A DNA stretch of 64,000 nt from Bradyrhizobium elkanii USDA 76. GTDB taxonomy: Bacteria > Pseudomonadota > Alphaproteobacteria > Rhizobiales > Xanthobacteraceae. The position numbers and the translations under genes were made by a program. Positions 45,529 to 55,858 of this stretch are shown here, piece after piece. The DNA lies in the NCBI RefSeq assembly GCF_023278185.1, contig NZ_CP066356.1:6998001-7062000 (forward strand), in the 5' to 3' direction. Position 1 is the stretch's first letter. Every line of letters starts with the position of its first letter. The notes beneath the pieces are model-generated. The model ran no database searches. It saw only the letters and a list, made by a program, of their open reading frames with translations, and was not told the DNA's origin.

Positions 45529-45732
45529 GCTGAATACGAGCACGTATTGTTCGAACAACCGCACGGCCATCCGGCCGCCGAGGCTGCGGGGAAGCCGCTG
45601 CACCGAGGCAGGATCGGTCGTTACGTCCAAGATCTGACGCGAGCCCAGATCGAGGAATTCGAGCAGATCGCCGAAAGTGAGCTGAGCCGACTTGGGTATC
45701 TGTCGGCTCCCCGCCTGTCTGGCGACGCGTGA
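45529..45732 (+). pseudogene. sulfotransferase, C-terminal fragment
   Basis: 67 codons open directly at the IS66 C right end: EQPHGHPAAEAAGKPLHRGR, then IGRYVQDLTRAQIEEFEQI and ESELSRLGYL. The IGRY-x2-DL and LGYL ending is that of the PAPS-dependent sulfotransferase family. The N-terminal PAPS-binding part is missing and is not present on the other side of the element. The stop overlaps the MFS start, so the gene belonged to that operon. Confidence 0.6.
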
Positions 45733-46970
45733 GCCGCCCGCGCTGTTCCGCCGCGCCTCGTGGACTGCCACGAAGCTATCTTGCGCTGCTCGTCGGCCAG
45801 ACCATTTCGCTGCTGGGCTCTAATGTAACCTTGCTGGCGCTGCCGCTAACCGCAATCACGTTGCTGGACGCGGGACCGGCGCAAACGGGGCTGCTGTTGG
45901 CCTGCGGTCGAGCGCCGTACCTGGTGGTGAGTCTGTTCGCCGGGGTCGTCGTGGACCGCCTCCCGCATCGGCGGATCCTTTTGACCGCCAATCTGGTGAT
46001 GGCGGCGACGCTGGCCACAATTCCCTTGTTCGCCAACCTTGGACATCTTGGACTGGTTCAGTTGTACACGACGAGCATGCTGGTTGGGGTTGCCGCAGTG
46101 ATCGCTGACGTGGCTTATCTGGCGTGCATACCCACCCTGCTAGATCGCTCACAGCTGGTTCGGGCACAGAGTTCATTGGAGCTCAGCCAAGCGGGCGCGA
46201 TGGCAGCAGGTCCGTTCCTGGCCGGTTGGCTCGTCAACGAATTCTCTGCCCCGACCGCAATACTGGCGGACTCGATTTCATTTTTGCTTGCCGCCGCGTT
46301 GCTGTCTCTGGTGCCCCTGCGTAACGCTGGGTGCTCGGAGGCCGCGCCGAGAGCAGTGCTCGGCCAAGTCGCCGAGGGTTTGGTAAGCCTGTTCGGCAAT
46401 CCGGTTTTGCGGGCAGTCACGTTGGCGAGCGGCACATTCATCTTTTGGCACAACGCGTATTCTGCGGCGTTTCTGCTGCATTTGACCAAGGATCTCGGGT
46501 TTGACAGCCGGCTCGTCGGCATGGCGCTCGGCATCGGTGCGCTTGGCGGTGTGGTCGGTGCGGCTAGCTCACCGCGGGTGGGCCGGGCGATCGGCCTCGG
46601 CCCAACTTTAATGATCGGTTTGGCGGTGAGCGCCGGCGGAATGAGCTTGGCGGCCCTGCTCACCCAGCCCTGGTGGGCCGCAGTGGCATGCGTGACCCTC
46701 TCTCAATTCATGCTGTGGATCGGCCAAGGGATCTACAACGTGCAGCAGGTTCCCATTCGATATGCGTTGGCCCCGCCGCACTTACAGGGCCGGATCAATG
46801 CGAGTATCCGCAGCGTGGTGTGGGGACTGGCCTCATTGGGGGCGCTCGCCGGCGGCGCGGTCGCTGCTGCGACGAGCCTGCGCACCACGTTGCTCGCGAG
46901 CAGCGTGCTTGGCATGGCCTCCATAGTGTGGATTTGGCCGCTGCGCCAGGCGCGCAGCTTGCGTCTATGA
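45729..46970 (+). CDS. MFS exporter in the sulfotransferase/acyltransferase operon
   Basis: 413 residues from a GTG overlapping the sulfotransferase stop (GTGA). Twelve predicted helices of the macrolide-efflux/EntS-like type: QTISLLGSNVTLLALPL, FAGVVVDRLPHRRILLTANL and SLELSQAGAMAAGPFLAGWL. It overlaps the acyltransferase gene by 4 nt. It probably exports the product of the neighbouring acyl transfer. The substrate is unknown. Confidence 0.85.
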   Translation: MSRPRCSAAPRGLPRSYLALLVGQTISLLGSNVTLLALPLTAITLLDAGPAQTGLLLACGRAPYLVVSLFAGVVVDRLPHRRILLTANLVMAATLATIPLFANLGHLGLVQLYTTSMLVGVAAVIADVAYLACIPTLLDRSQLVRAQSSLELSQAGAMAAGPFLAGWLVNEFSAPTAILADSISFLLAAALLSLVPLRNAGCSEAAPRAVLGQVAEGLVSLFGNPVLRAVTLASGTFIFWHNAYSAAFLLHLTKDLGFDSRLVGMALGIGALGGVVGAASSPRVGRAIGLGPTLMIGLAVSAGGMSLAALLTQPWWAAVACVTLSQFMLWIGQGIYNVQQVPIRYALAPPHLQGRINASIRSVVWGLASLGALAGGAVAAATSLRTTLLASSVLGMASIVWIWPLRQARSLRL

Positions 46971-48349
46971 CCGCGACGGACTGGCTCATGGACATCAAAG
47001 AATTTGGCGATCTTGATCGGCAGCCTGGGCGGCTAATGGTTTGGCGGATCAACGTCACCGAGCCGATCAGCTGGCGGGCTGACCCGCGCCGCCCGTCCTA
47101 TGTGCAAGAGGAACATCTTCGCTCTGCGGACGATGGCCGACCGGGCTGGCTCGGCGCAGCATTCGAGTTGCCAGGCGAGCTCAATGCCGCTGCGCTGACC
47201 AAAGCGATCCTTGGCTGGGTCGATCGGCACGAGGTATTACGCAGCCGATTGGCCAAGGATGGATCGGCAATGCGTCGCGCCACGATTGATCCAGGCGCTG
47301 CAGCGCTTGAGCAAACCGTGGTGAGTGACTGCGCCGATAGCGGCGAAACTGCTCAGCTGCTCGAAAAACTGTTTGACGCGGAGACCAACCCGCTGCGCTG
47401 GCCGGCGTACGTCTTCGTGACGATCAGCCGGCCGACATCCACGAGCCTCCTGCTCGCCTCCGACCACTCTGTTAGCGATGCCTACTCGATGGCCTTGGTA
47501 CCGTATGAGATCCACGAACTGTACACAGCCGCGATCCGTCGAGTGGAACCCCAGCTGGCGGCGGTGCACAGCTATCTGGATCACGCCGAGGCCGAACGAG
47601 AGCGATTGACCGATCTAACCGATGACCATCCTGCTATCTGCCATTGGCGCGAGCTGATCGCGGCGAACGGCGGTCAATTGCCGGACTTTCCGCTATCATT
47701 CGATACGCCGGAGAAATCCTTGCAGCGGAGCGGAAAAATGTGGCTGCTCGATGCGGCTGGCGCATGCGAATTCGATCGCGGCTGCAGGTCCCAGGGCGGA
47801 AACGCGGCGACGGGAATTTTCGCCTGTCTGGCGCTGGCAGGAAAGACACTGGCGAACCAACGACAATTCCACGCCGTTGCACCCTTTCACACCAGGTACG
47901 ATCTGCGATCGATGCGTTCGGTTGGATGGTATGTCGGGATGAGCCCGGTGAGCTTCCGGGTGGCCGATACGTTGCCGGAAATCCTGAACGCCGCCCGGTT
48001 CGAACTCAAACGCGCCAAGAAAACGGCTCAGGTGCCATTTTCAAAGGCCATGGAGCTGCTCGGCACCACACTGCGCGACCGTTTCATGGTATCCTATATG
48101 GACAATCGGACGGTGCCCGGATCGGACCGCTGGCCCCATTGGCGGACGCGATTTCTGATTAGCCGTAGCTCCGATGCGTGCGAGACATACCTATGGATCA
48201 GTCGCTGGCAGGACGGAATTTCCGTGAACTTCCGCCACCCTGGTACAGCCACCGCGCGAAGTGCGATGGACAACTATCTTGCTGAGGTGGCCGCGCAGGC
48301 CCATCTGATCAGCGGCGCCCGTCCGCTACCGCGGCTCTCAATCGACTGA
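46967..48349 (+). CDS. condensation-domain acyltransferase (PapA-like)
   Basis: 460 residues from an ATG inside the MFS stop. The condensation fold is recognised by WVDRHEVLRSRLA near 75-90 and by SDHSVSDAYSM near 170, a variant of the HHxxxDG catalytic motif in which the first His is Asp. The second His and the Asp are kept, as in PapA-type acyltransferases. Further landmarks are YVGMSPVSFRV and FMVSYMDNRTVPG. No adenylation or carrier domain. It likely esterifies a small hydroxyl acceptor in a lipid-like product. Confidence 0.78.
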   Translation: MTATDWLMDIKEFGDLDRQPGRLMVWRINVTEPISWRADPRRPSYVQEEHLRSADDGRPGWLGAAFELPGELNAAALTKAILGWVDRHEVLRSRLAKDGSAMRRATIDPGAAALEQTVVSDCADSGETAQLLEKLFDAETNPLRWPAYVFVTISRPTSTSLLLASDHSVSDAYSMALVPYEIHELYTAAIRRVEPQLAAVHSYLDHAEAERERLTDLTDDHPAICHWRELIAANGGQLPDFPLSFDTPEKSLQRSGKMWLLDAAGACEFDRGCRSQGGNAATGIFACLALAGKTLANQRQFHAVAPFHTRYDLRSMRSVGWYVGMSPVSFRVADTLPEILNAARFELKRAKKTAQVPFSKAMELLGTTLRDRFMVSYMDNRTVPGSDRWPHWRTRFLISRSSDACETYLWISRWQDGISVNFRHPGTATARSAMDNYLAEVAAQAHLISGARPLPRLSID

Positions 48350-48701
48350 CAGGATGGCCGAGAGGTTAGCGTTCTTGACCAAGAACCGCTCGCGTTACGA
48401 TCACGATCATTCGGGTGACCGGAAGGGAGCTAAATTAAGGAGCCGAGAGCGCCATCTGCTCCGAGGCGGGCGCAAGCATAGGCCCTATCTGCTCTATCTT
48501 TTGGTTCGGGCGACTTTCTCGCGCGTGGCTTTGCGAGCGATCAAGATGATCCTCGCCAGAGGCCAAGTCGACACAATTCTTGCTCCGGACAGCAACGTGC
48601 GTAGTGCCGACCAGGATTTCGGGTCTACCACCAGCCAGATATTGCGATCAATTGCGAGTTAGCATCCTCACATCCATGCCTTTCTTGCATTGAGCTAGCG
48701 A
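48350..48701. other. no supported gene
   Basis: A basic 102-codon frame begins 4 nt after the acyltransferase but has poor composition and no motif; I leave it out as a gene. The end leads into the sigma-54 promoter. Confidence 0.35.
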
Positions 48702-48717
48702 TGGCACGGTCATTGCA
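48702..48717 (+). promoter_or_regulatory. near-perfect sigma-54 promoter
   Basis: TGGCACGGTCATTGCA is the full consensus TGGCAC-N5-TTGCA. Transcription would start near 48729. No TGT-N10-ACA NifA site was found in the 150 bases upstream, so the activator is not known. Confidence 0.75.
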
Positions 48718-48729
48718 AGTCTTCGTTCA

Positions 48730-48915
48730 ATGAATGGATTCGCCCCCACACGGCAGGCGTTGATTTTACGGGATCATGCGCTGATGCAGGCATATTCGTG
48801 CATGAAGGCGCAGAGGCTCATCGACGATGCTTTGTGCCAGCGACGTATCACGGAATACAAGCTGCAGCCGATGAGCGGCGACGAACTCGCTATCCAACGC
48901 CCCACTGGCGATTGA
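48730..48915 (+). CDS. small protein downstream of a sigma-54 promoter
   Basis: A 61-codon frame (MNGFAPTRQALILRDHALMQ...). The first ATG is at the expected transcript start, so translation more likely begins at the ATG at 48784 (MQAYSCMKAQRLIDDALCQR), giving 43 residues. No domain recognised; supported mainly by the promoter. Confidence 0.4.
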   Translation: MNGFAPTRQALILRDHALMQAYSCMKAQRLIDDALCQRRITEYKLQPMSGDELAIQRPTGD

Positions 48916-48978
48916 CTTGGGCTGGAGACGAATGTTTCGGCATGACGGAACAATAGCGGTGGAAAGCGCGTAATTGAA

Positions 48979-49191
48979 GTGGCGCATCTTAAGGATCTAC
49001 GAGAACTGATGCAGCTGCTTTGGCATTTGTTCGAAGCAGTGAACCGCCTTCCGAGGGGGCCAGAGCATACAGCAGCAGTTCGGACGATTAAGCGCTTTGA
49101 GCGTCGGCTGGCAGTATTGGTTCAGGCATCTGAGAAAGCTCGAGCTGCTCGCCCCGGAGTCGCGAGCCGTGCCGCCCCGCCAAACAAATGA
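48979..49191 (+). CDS. small helical protein, possibly in the same sigma-54 unit
   Basis: 70 residues from a GTG at 48979: HLKDLRELMQLLWHLFEAVN then TIKRFERRLAVLVQASEKA, an amphipathic two-helix pattern with a basic tail. Sixty-three nt after the previous frame. No family recognised. Confidence 0.5.
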   Translation: MAHLKDLRELMQLLWHLFEAVNRLPRGPEHTAAVRTIKRFERRLAVLVQASEKARAARPGVASRAAPPNK

Positions 49192-49384
49192 TCGTCAAAC
49201 GATAATAGTATTTATCGAAGGTACCTAAGTGCGCTATCGCCAAGGCCTGCATAGCGACCGAGACGGGAACGTGAGGCTTGCAGCATCCATTCGCGCGGTG
49301 ATCGGCCGTCCTGCGGCGCTGCGCCGCAGAGAATCCGAGGCAGGTCTTCCGGGGAATGACGACCAGGGCCGGATGTGATAGGCG
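49192..49384. other. short gap with a shared 13-bp motif
   Basis: AAGGTACCTAAGT at 49218-49230 is identical to 17499-17511 upstream of vapB. No gene is supported. Confidence 0.35.
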
Positions 49385-50032
49385 CTAGAAGCGTGTATTC
49401 TTAAGCAATACATCACCTTCCACAGCGCGGGGATAATGAGCCGCCACTTCGAATGACGGCAATAGATCAAGAATAGCCTGCAGCGACAGCTGACCTTCGT
49501 AGAGCTCTCGGTCGCTATACTCCGTGTACACGAAGCGCGTATTGCTCAAGGTCTGCATGCCGCCTGCAATGACGTCGGCCTCCGCGCCTTGGACATCCAT
49601 CCAAATGAAGTCAACCGTGTTCAGCTTAGCCTCGCTGCACCAATCGTCCAGCCGCCGGGTTTCAACCGAGAACGGGCGATCGAACCGAACCCAATCATAC
49701 TCGGTAAGATGGTTTTTCGGTCGGCGTATCGAGCCGGAGAGATCCCATTCTTTTGCTTCTCCATCTGCATTGCTTGGATGGAAATCGATCGTCCCGTTTC
49801 TATCACTGATCGCGATTTCAAGCAGCTGCACCTTATCGAGGGAAAGGCCCAACTTCTTCTTGAAGCGCGCGATCGCCCGAGGGTCCGGCTCGAAGCAGTA
49901 AAGCTGAGCTTGTGGGCACAGGGTAAGAAACTGTTGCGTATCGGTTCCGTCATTGCAGCCGATATCCAAGATGACCGGATCGGGCTTCTGAAGAAGTGAA
50001 ACGATATGCTGATGTACTTCTACAGACGACAC
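49385..50032 (-). CDS. FkbM-family methyltransferase
   Basis: 215 residues. The SAM site is VILDIGCNDGTDTQQFL, followed by LYCFEPDPRAIARFKKKL, LLEIAISDRNGTIDFHP and DFIWMDVQGAEADVIAGG, the FkbM landmarks. Such enzymes often O-methylate sugars or glycolipids. It is alone and convergent with the small genes to its left, so its substrate cannot be guessed. Full length. Confidence 0.9.
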   Translation of the reverse strand: MSSVEVHQHIVSLLQKPDPVILDIGCNDGTDTQQFLTLCPQAQLYCFEPDPRAIARFKKKLGLSLDKVQLLEIAISDRNGTIDFHPSNADGEAKEWDLSGSIRRPKNHLTEYDWVRFDRPFSVETRRLDDWCSEAKLNTVDFIWMDVQGAEADVIAGGMQTLSNTRFVYTEYSDRELYEGQLSLQAILDLLPSFEVAAHYPRAVEGDVLLKNTRF

Positions 50033-50407
50033 AGGTTGTTTTCCTATTGGCGCGGAGATCGGTTGGATTCGCCATCAACTTCGCAATCACACGCCAGACG
50101 CTTCGGCACAACGTATATCAACGTATATAATCCATATGCCGGTCCCAATCGCCTTGATCCATCAGCGCTATGCAGCGCCGTCGACGCAAAACAGCCCGGC
50201 CGTATAGTTTTCCTTTAGCCAGTTCGTACGAGCAGCTTTGCTCGCAGGGCCGACAAGGAAGAGCCGTGAAAAAGATAGGGAAGGAGACTGTCGGCGCTTG
50301 ATTGCTATCCCATTCGTGGGCCGTGATCGGCCTGATCTTGTTGCGCCGAGCGTGCACGACCTTGATCCATGCGCGTGACGGTAAACTCATATTTTGACGA
50401 GAAGCAA
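50033..50407. other. no supported gene
   Basis: About 375 bases upstream of the groESL control region. AT-rich repeats (AACGTATATCAACGTATATAAT at 50108) are present but no gene. Confidence 0.35.
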
Positions 50408-50423
50408 TGTCAGGTTGGCAACA
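50408..50423 (+). promoter_or_regulatory. NifA upstream activator site for groESL
   Basis: TGTCAGGTTGGCAACA is an exact TGT-N10-ACA, centred 114 nt before the -24 element of the sigma-54 promoter, the usual distance for NifA activation. Confidence 0.75.
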
Positions 50424-50527
50424 GCTTGGCGAGCTGTGTACACAAAAACGTTTGCTTCCCGACGAATGCACGAGCGGGCCAAGCGAGAGATTCAGCACGA
50501 TTGCAGGCAGATCGCTCGGCTCATCTT

Positions 50528-50543
50528 TGGCCTGGCTCTTGCA
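50528..50543 (+). promoter_or_regulatory. sigma-54 promoter for groESL
   Basis: TGGCCTGGCTCTTGCA: GG and GC with 10-nt spacing and an intact TTGCA -12 block; two of the six -24 bases differ. It lies 61 nt before the groES ATG. Together with the NifA site this matches the known NifA-dependent groESL copy of B. diazoefficiens (groESL3). Confidence 0.75.
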
Positions 50544-50603
50544 ACAATGAGGCTGCTCAAAAGGCGCCCATTGTCAACTCGTTCAAATGCTCAGGAGGCC
50601 TAC

Positions 50604-50918
50604 ATGAATTTCCGTCCGCTTCACGACCGCGTCGTGGTCAAGCGCATCGACGCTGAAGAGAAGACAGCTGGCGGCATCATCATTCCCGACACAGCCAAGG
50701 AAAAGCCCTCGCAGGGCGAAGTCGTCGCGGTTGGCCCAGGCGGCCGTGACGAGACCGGCAAGTTGATTCCGATCGACGTAGAGGTCGGCGATCGCGTGCT
50801 GTTCGGAAAGTGGTCAGGGACCGAGGTGAAGGTCGACGGTCAGGAGCTGTTGATCATGAAGGAGAGCGACATTATGGGCGTTCTCACCGATGTGTTTTCC
50901 AAGAAAAAAGCCGCCTAG
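50604..50918 (+). CDS. groES: co-chaperonin GroES
   Basis: 104 residues, [20 protein letters not shown], mobile loop ([21 protein letters not shown]) and [20 protein letters not shown] lies 8 nt before the ATG. An open extension to 50394 would include the sigma-54 promoter and is rejected. It caps the GroEL ring. Cotranscribed with groEL 88 nt downstream. Confidence 0.97.
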   Translation: MNFRPLHDRVVVKRIDAEEKTAGGIIIPDTAKEKPSQGEVVAVGPGGRDETGKLIPIDVEVGDRVLFGKWSGTEVKVDGQELLIMKESDIMGVLTDVFSKKKAA

Positions 50919-50994
50919 TCCCAGCCCTCCACATCCACTCCGCCCTTGACAAACGCCTTGCCCGGGCGCGTCGAAGGATGAGAAACTGAACTGA

Positions 50995-52647
<1,653 letters not shown>

Positions 52648-52676
52648 TCCCTCCTCTCAAAAGGATCGACAGGCAG

Positions 52677-52703
52677 AACCCTGGCAGCAATGCCAGGGTT
52701 TTC
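52677..52703 (+). terminator. terminator of groESL
   Basis: AACCCTGGCA pairs with TGCCAGGGTT around GCAA, a stable tetraloop, followed by TT. The U tract is short but the stem is perfect, 30 nt after the groEL stop. Confidence 0.85.
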
Positions 52704-53000
52704 AACTTCGGGCAAACTTGCAACCACACCGCCATTGTCAGGCTGAGTTGGATCGGCAGTTGGCCCCGAGAAGCACAACGGCCGAAGCCATCCAGCCGTT
52801 TATATCAGCGACGCTCCGACCCAGCCCAAGATGGCTAGTCTGACTTTTCTCCCGGCGCCGCTCGGCTTGAAAATGAATCGGGCTCCCACATGGATTTCCG
52901 GGGCTGCTGAACCGGAATCCGCAACCGCTGTTCCCAAATTGGCTCCCTTCGCGGCATGGTTCCAAAGTAAGCGGCAAAGAGACCCCGTCTGGCGGAGTGG
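52704..53000. other. spacer between groESL and IS66 D
   Basis: About 300 bases with no supported gene or motif. Confidence 0.3.
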
Positions 53001-53050
53001 GTAAGCGATCGGCTATCGGCTGCTGAGTTTGTGAGCCGATGTGAGCTTCT

Positions 53051-53434
53051 ATGTCTGCGCCTAGTTCTGGAACTAGAACCTTCCATATGATCGAAGCGGT
53101 TGCCGAGCGTCTTGAGGGAGCGCCGCGGCAGCTTCGCCGACGCTGGTCGGACGAGTTTAAGGCGCAAGTTGTGACAGAGGCGCTGGAGCCTGGCGCGAGT
53201 GTCTCGGCGATCGCCCGCCGGATTGGCATTCACCCGTCGCAGCTGTTCGCCTGGCGCCGTGATGCTCGGGCAGAGCGACATTGTCCCGCGCGGCACTCGA
53301 GTTGCGAGGGTGTGGTGGTGTCTGCGGCAGGCGCAGTGATCGAAATTGCCATTGGCGAGGTGATCGTGCGCGCCGGCGTGGACGTCGACGAGGCGCAGTT
53401 GCAGCGGGTGATCCGGGCGGTGCGTTCGGCATGA
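53051..53434 (+). CDS. tnpA: IS66 TnpA, element D
   Basis: 127 residues (an ATG 12 codons in is possible). Helix-turn-helix RRWSDEFKAQVVTEAL and ASVSAIARRIGIHPSQLFAWRR; tail IEIAIGEVIVRAGVDV. It overlaps tnpB by 4 nt. Confidence 0.88.
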   Translation: MSAPSSGTRTFHMIEAVAERLEGAPRQLRRRWSDEFKAQVVTEALEPGASVSAIARRIGIHPSQLFAWRRDARAERHCPARHSSCEGVVVSAAGAVIEIAIGEVIVRAGVDVDEAQLQRVIRAVRSA

Positions 53435-53775
53435 TCCCCTCCGGCGTGAAGGTGTTCCTGGCTAGCCATCCAGTCGACTTCCGCAAGGGTATCGATGGCC
53501 TTGTTGCGCTGGTACGCGATGCCGGCTCAGATCCGTTCGATGGTTCGCTTTATGTGTTCCGCGCCAAAAGAGCCGACCGAATAAAGATCGTATGGTGGGA
53601 TGGCTCTGGCGTGTGCCTTTATTTAAAACGGCTTGAGAAGGCGAGGTTCTGCTGGCCGCGGATCGGACATCATCGGGTGCAGCTGAATGCTGCGCAGTTG
53701 ATGGCCCTGGTCGATGGGATGGACTGGAAGCGGGTCCGGACCGCGGCGGTCAAGCCGCCGGAGATTGTTGGGTAA
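53431..53775 (+). CDS. tnpB: IS66 TnpB (Orf2 family), element D
   Basis: 114 residues: FLASHPVDFRKGIDGLVALV, FRAKRADRIKIVWWDGSGVCLYLKR, FCWPRI. Intact. Confidence 0.92.
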   Translation: MIPSGVKVFLASHPVDFRKGIDGLVALVRDAGSDPFDGSLYVFRAKRADRIKIVWWDGSGVCLYLKRLEKARFCWPRIGHHRVQLNAAQLMALVDGMDWKRVRTAAVKPPEIVG

Positions 53776-53849
53776 AAGCACTGCGGCGAAGTGAATCAGT
53801 GAGCTGAAAGGGCAAGAGAACAGGGGCAAAATGTGCTCTGGTAGGCCCA

Positions 53850-54428
53850 ATGATGCCGCCCGATCTCAACCTCCCAAATGACGTGGAGATGCTAAAGGCC
53901 ATGGTGCTTGCCATGGCCGAGAAAGCGGCCCGCGCCGATGCTCTGGAGAGTGAGGTCGCCGATCTCAAGGCCTGCAACGCCGATGCCGATGCGCGCATCG
54001 AGCGACTGACACAGATCCTGAAGGCCTTCGACCGCGCCCGGTTCGGCCGACGATCGGAAAAGCTCGGCTCTGCGAATGGCGACGTCGAACAGCAAGCCTT
54101 TGTCTTCGAGGAGATCGAGACCGGCATCGCTGCGATCAAGGCCCAGGTCAGCAAGGGCCGTGCGCAAGCGGATAGCAAGCGTGCACCGCGTCGGCGCAAG
54201 GGCTTTGCGCCCCATCTGGAACGGATCGAAACTGTCATTGAGCCGGAAGAGCTGGCTGAGCATGCCGGCAAGCAGAAAGTGCTGATCGGCGAGGACGTGT
54301 CGGAGCGTCTGGATGTGGTGCCGGTAAAGTTCCGTGTGATCGTCACGCGCCGTCCCAAGTATGCGTTCAAGAACGCGGACGGCGTGATCCAGGCGCCGGC
54401 CCCGGCCCATATCATCGAAGGAGGCATT
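53850..54428 (+). pseudogene. tnpC: IS66 tnpC, 5' part (element D), interrupted
   Basis: 193 codons: coiled coil (about 12-60), FGRRSEKLGSANG and HIIEGGI, where the sequence meets the IS21 end. The frame carries on 16 codons into IS21 and stops. This variant lacks the usual CPCC zinc motif (EELAEHAGKQKVL in its place). Confidence 0.9.
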
Positions 54429-54595
54429 TGTCACTGGGCGGTGAATACTCCCCAAATGTGGGCATCGAAAATTCCCTAGCTGGCATCCCAGCCTGAAGGG
54501 GCCGCGGCGCGCAGGCCCCACATACCGGAGCGCTGCGGCCCTTTCAGGCTTTCCGCATCCGATCCTGTCGCCGAAGCGATTCGGGGGCGGAACGG

Positions 54596-55858
54596 ATGAT
54601 CCAGCTTGGAGATCTCATTGTGATTTTGGACCTTCATCGTCAGGGCTTGTCGATCAGCGCGATCGCCCGGCGCACGGGACGCGACCCGAAAACGATCCGC
54701 AAATACATTGCGCGTGGCCTCGAGCCACCCGCCTATGGCCCGCGGCAGGCTGGCCGGCCGAGCAAGCTGGCGCCCTATCTCGATTATCTGCGTGAACGTA
54801 TCGCCGCGTTCCCGGACTTGAGTGCCGTCCGCTTAACACGCGAGCTTCGGGAGCACGGCTACACTGGCGCCTATACGGCCGTGAAACGCTTCGCGGCTGC
54901 GATCCGTCCTGACCACGTACCTAAACCCTTTGAAGTGCGATTTGAGACGCCTGCCGGGAAGCAGGCGCAGGTGGATTTTGCTCGCTTCGTGAGCATCTTT
55001 ACCGACGAGCCCGGCGTGACGCGGATCATTTGGCTGTTCTCGATGGTGCTCGGCCATTCGCGCTTTATCTTCGCCCGCTTCGTCATGCATCAGGACCTAC
55101 AAACGCTGCTGCGCTGCCACATGCAGGCTTTTGCGGCGATCGGCGGCGTCCCGATCGAGATCCTTTACGATCGTATGAAGACGGCCGTCACAGGCGAGGA
55201 TCGCGATGGTCACATCGTCTATAATCGGTCGCTCCTGGCGCTTGCACAACATTACGGCTTCCATCCGAGGGCCTGCCGACCGTATCGCGCGAAGACCAAG
55301 GGCAAGGTCGAGCGTCCGTTCAGCTACATCCGGCAGGACTTCTTCCTTGCGCGCAGCTTCCGCAATCTCGACGATCTCAACGCTCAACTCGACGACTGGC
55401 TCGCGACTGTCGCCAACGCGCGCGTGCACGGCACCACGCAGAAAGTCGTCGCTGAGGCGTTTGCCGCCGAGAGGCCCGAGCTGCAGATGTTGCCGGCAGG
55501 GCCGTTCGACGCGTTGCTCAAGCTCGAACGGCGTGTCAGCCACGACGGGCTCGTGTCGATCGGCGGCAACTATTACAGCGTCCCCGACCGTACCCGCCGC
55601 ATTGTCGAGGTGCAGCAATTGCCCGATGTAATCCGCATTCTCGATCAAGGCCAAATCGTCGCCGTCCATCCTGTTTTGGAAGGCCGCCGACGAACCCGTG
55701 TCGCACCCGAGCATCGCCAGGTGGTCAATCGGTCCAGGTCGCGACCTGGCGCCTCCGAAGCCCTCGTCGGTCGGACCGGCGATCACATCCCACGACGGTC
55801 GTTGGAGTTTTACCAAACTGTCGGCAAACGGCTCGCCCAATCGGGAGGCCGGCCATGA
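54596..55858 (+). CDS. istA: IS21 transposase IstA
   Basis: 420 residues. N-terminal helix-turn-helix (GLSISAIARRTGRDPKTIRKYI), DDE-type core (QVDFARFVSIF, first Asp; EILYDRMKTAV, second Asp; KTKGKVERPFSYIR, Glu) and the usual C-terminal beta domain. It overlaps istB by 4 nt. Intact. Confidence 0.94.
   Translation: MIQLGDLIVILDLHRQGLSISAIARRTGRDPKTIRKYIARGLEPPAYGPRQAGRPSKLAPYLDYLRERIAAFPDLSAVRLTRELREHGYTGAYTAVKRFAAAIRPDHVPKPFEVRFETPAGKQAQVDFARFVSIFTDEPGVTRIIWLFSMVLGHSRFIFARFVMHQDLQTLLRCHMQAFAAIGGVPIEILYDRMKTAVTGEDRDGHIVYNRSLLALAQHYGFHPRACRPYRAKTKGKVERPFSYIRQDFFLARSFRNLDDLNAQLDDWLATVANARVHGTTQKVVAEAFAAERPELQMLPAGPFDALLKLERRVSHDGLVSIGGNYYSVPDRTRRIVEVQQLPDVIRILDQGQIVAVHPVLEGRRRTRVAPEHRQVVNRSRSRPGASEALVGRTGDHIPRRSLEFYQTVGKRLAQSGGRP

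Noticed and set aside
50394..50603. In-frame N-terminal extension of groES by 70 codons
   Set aside because: It would cover the sigma-54 promoter; the AGGAGG site and family start point to 50604.
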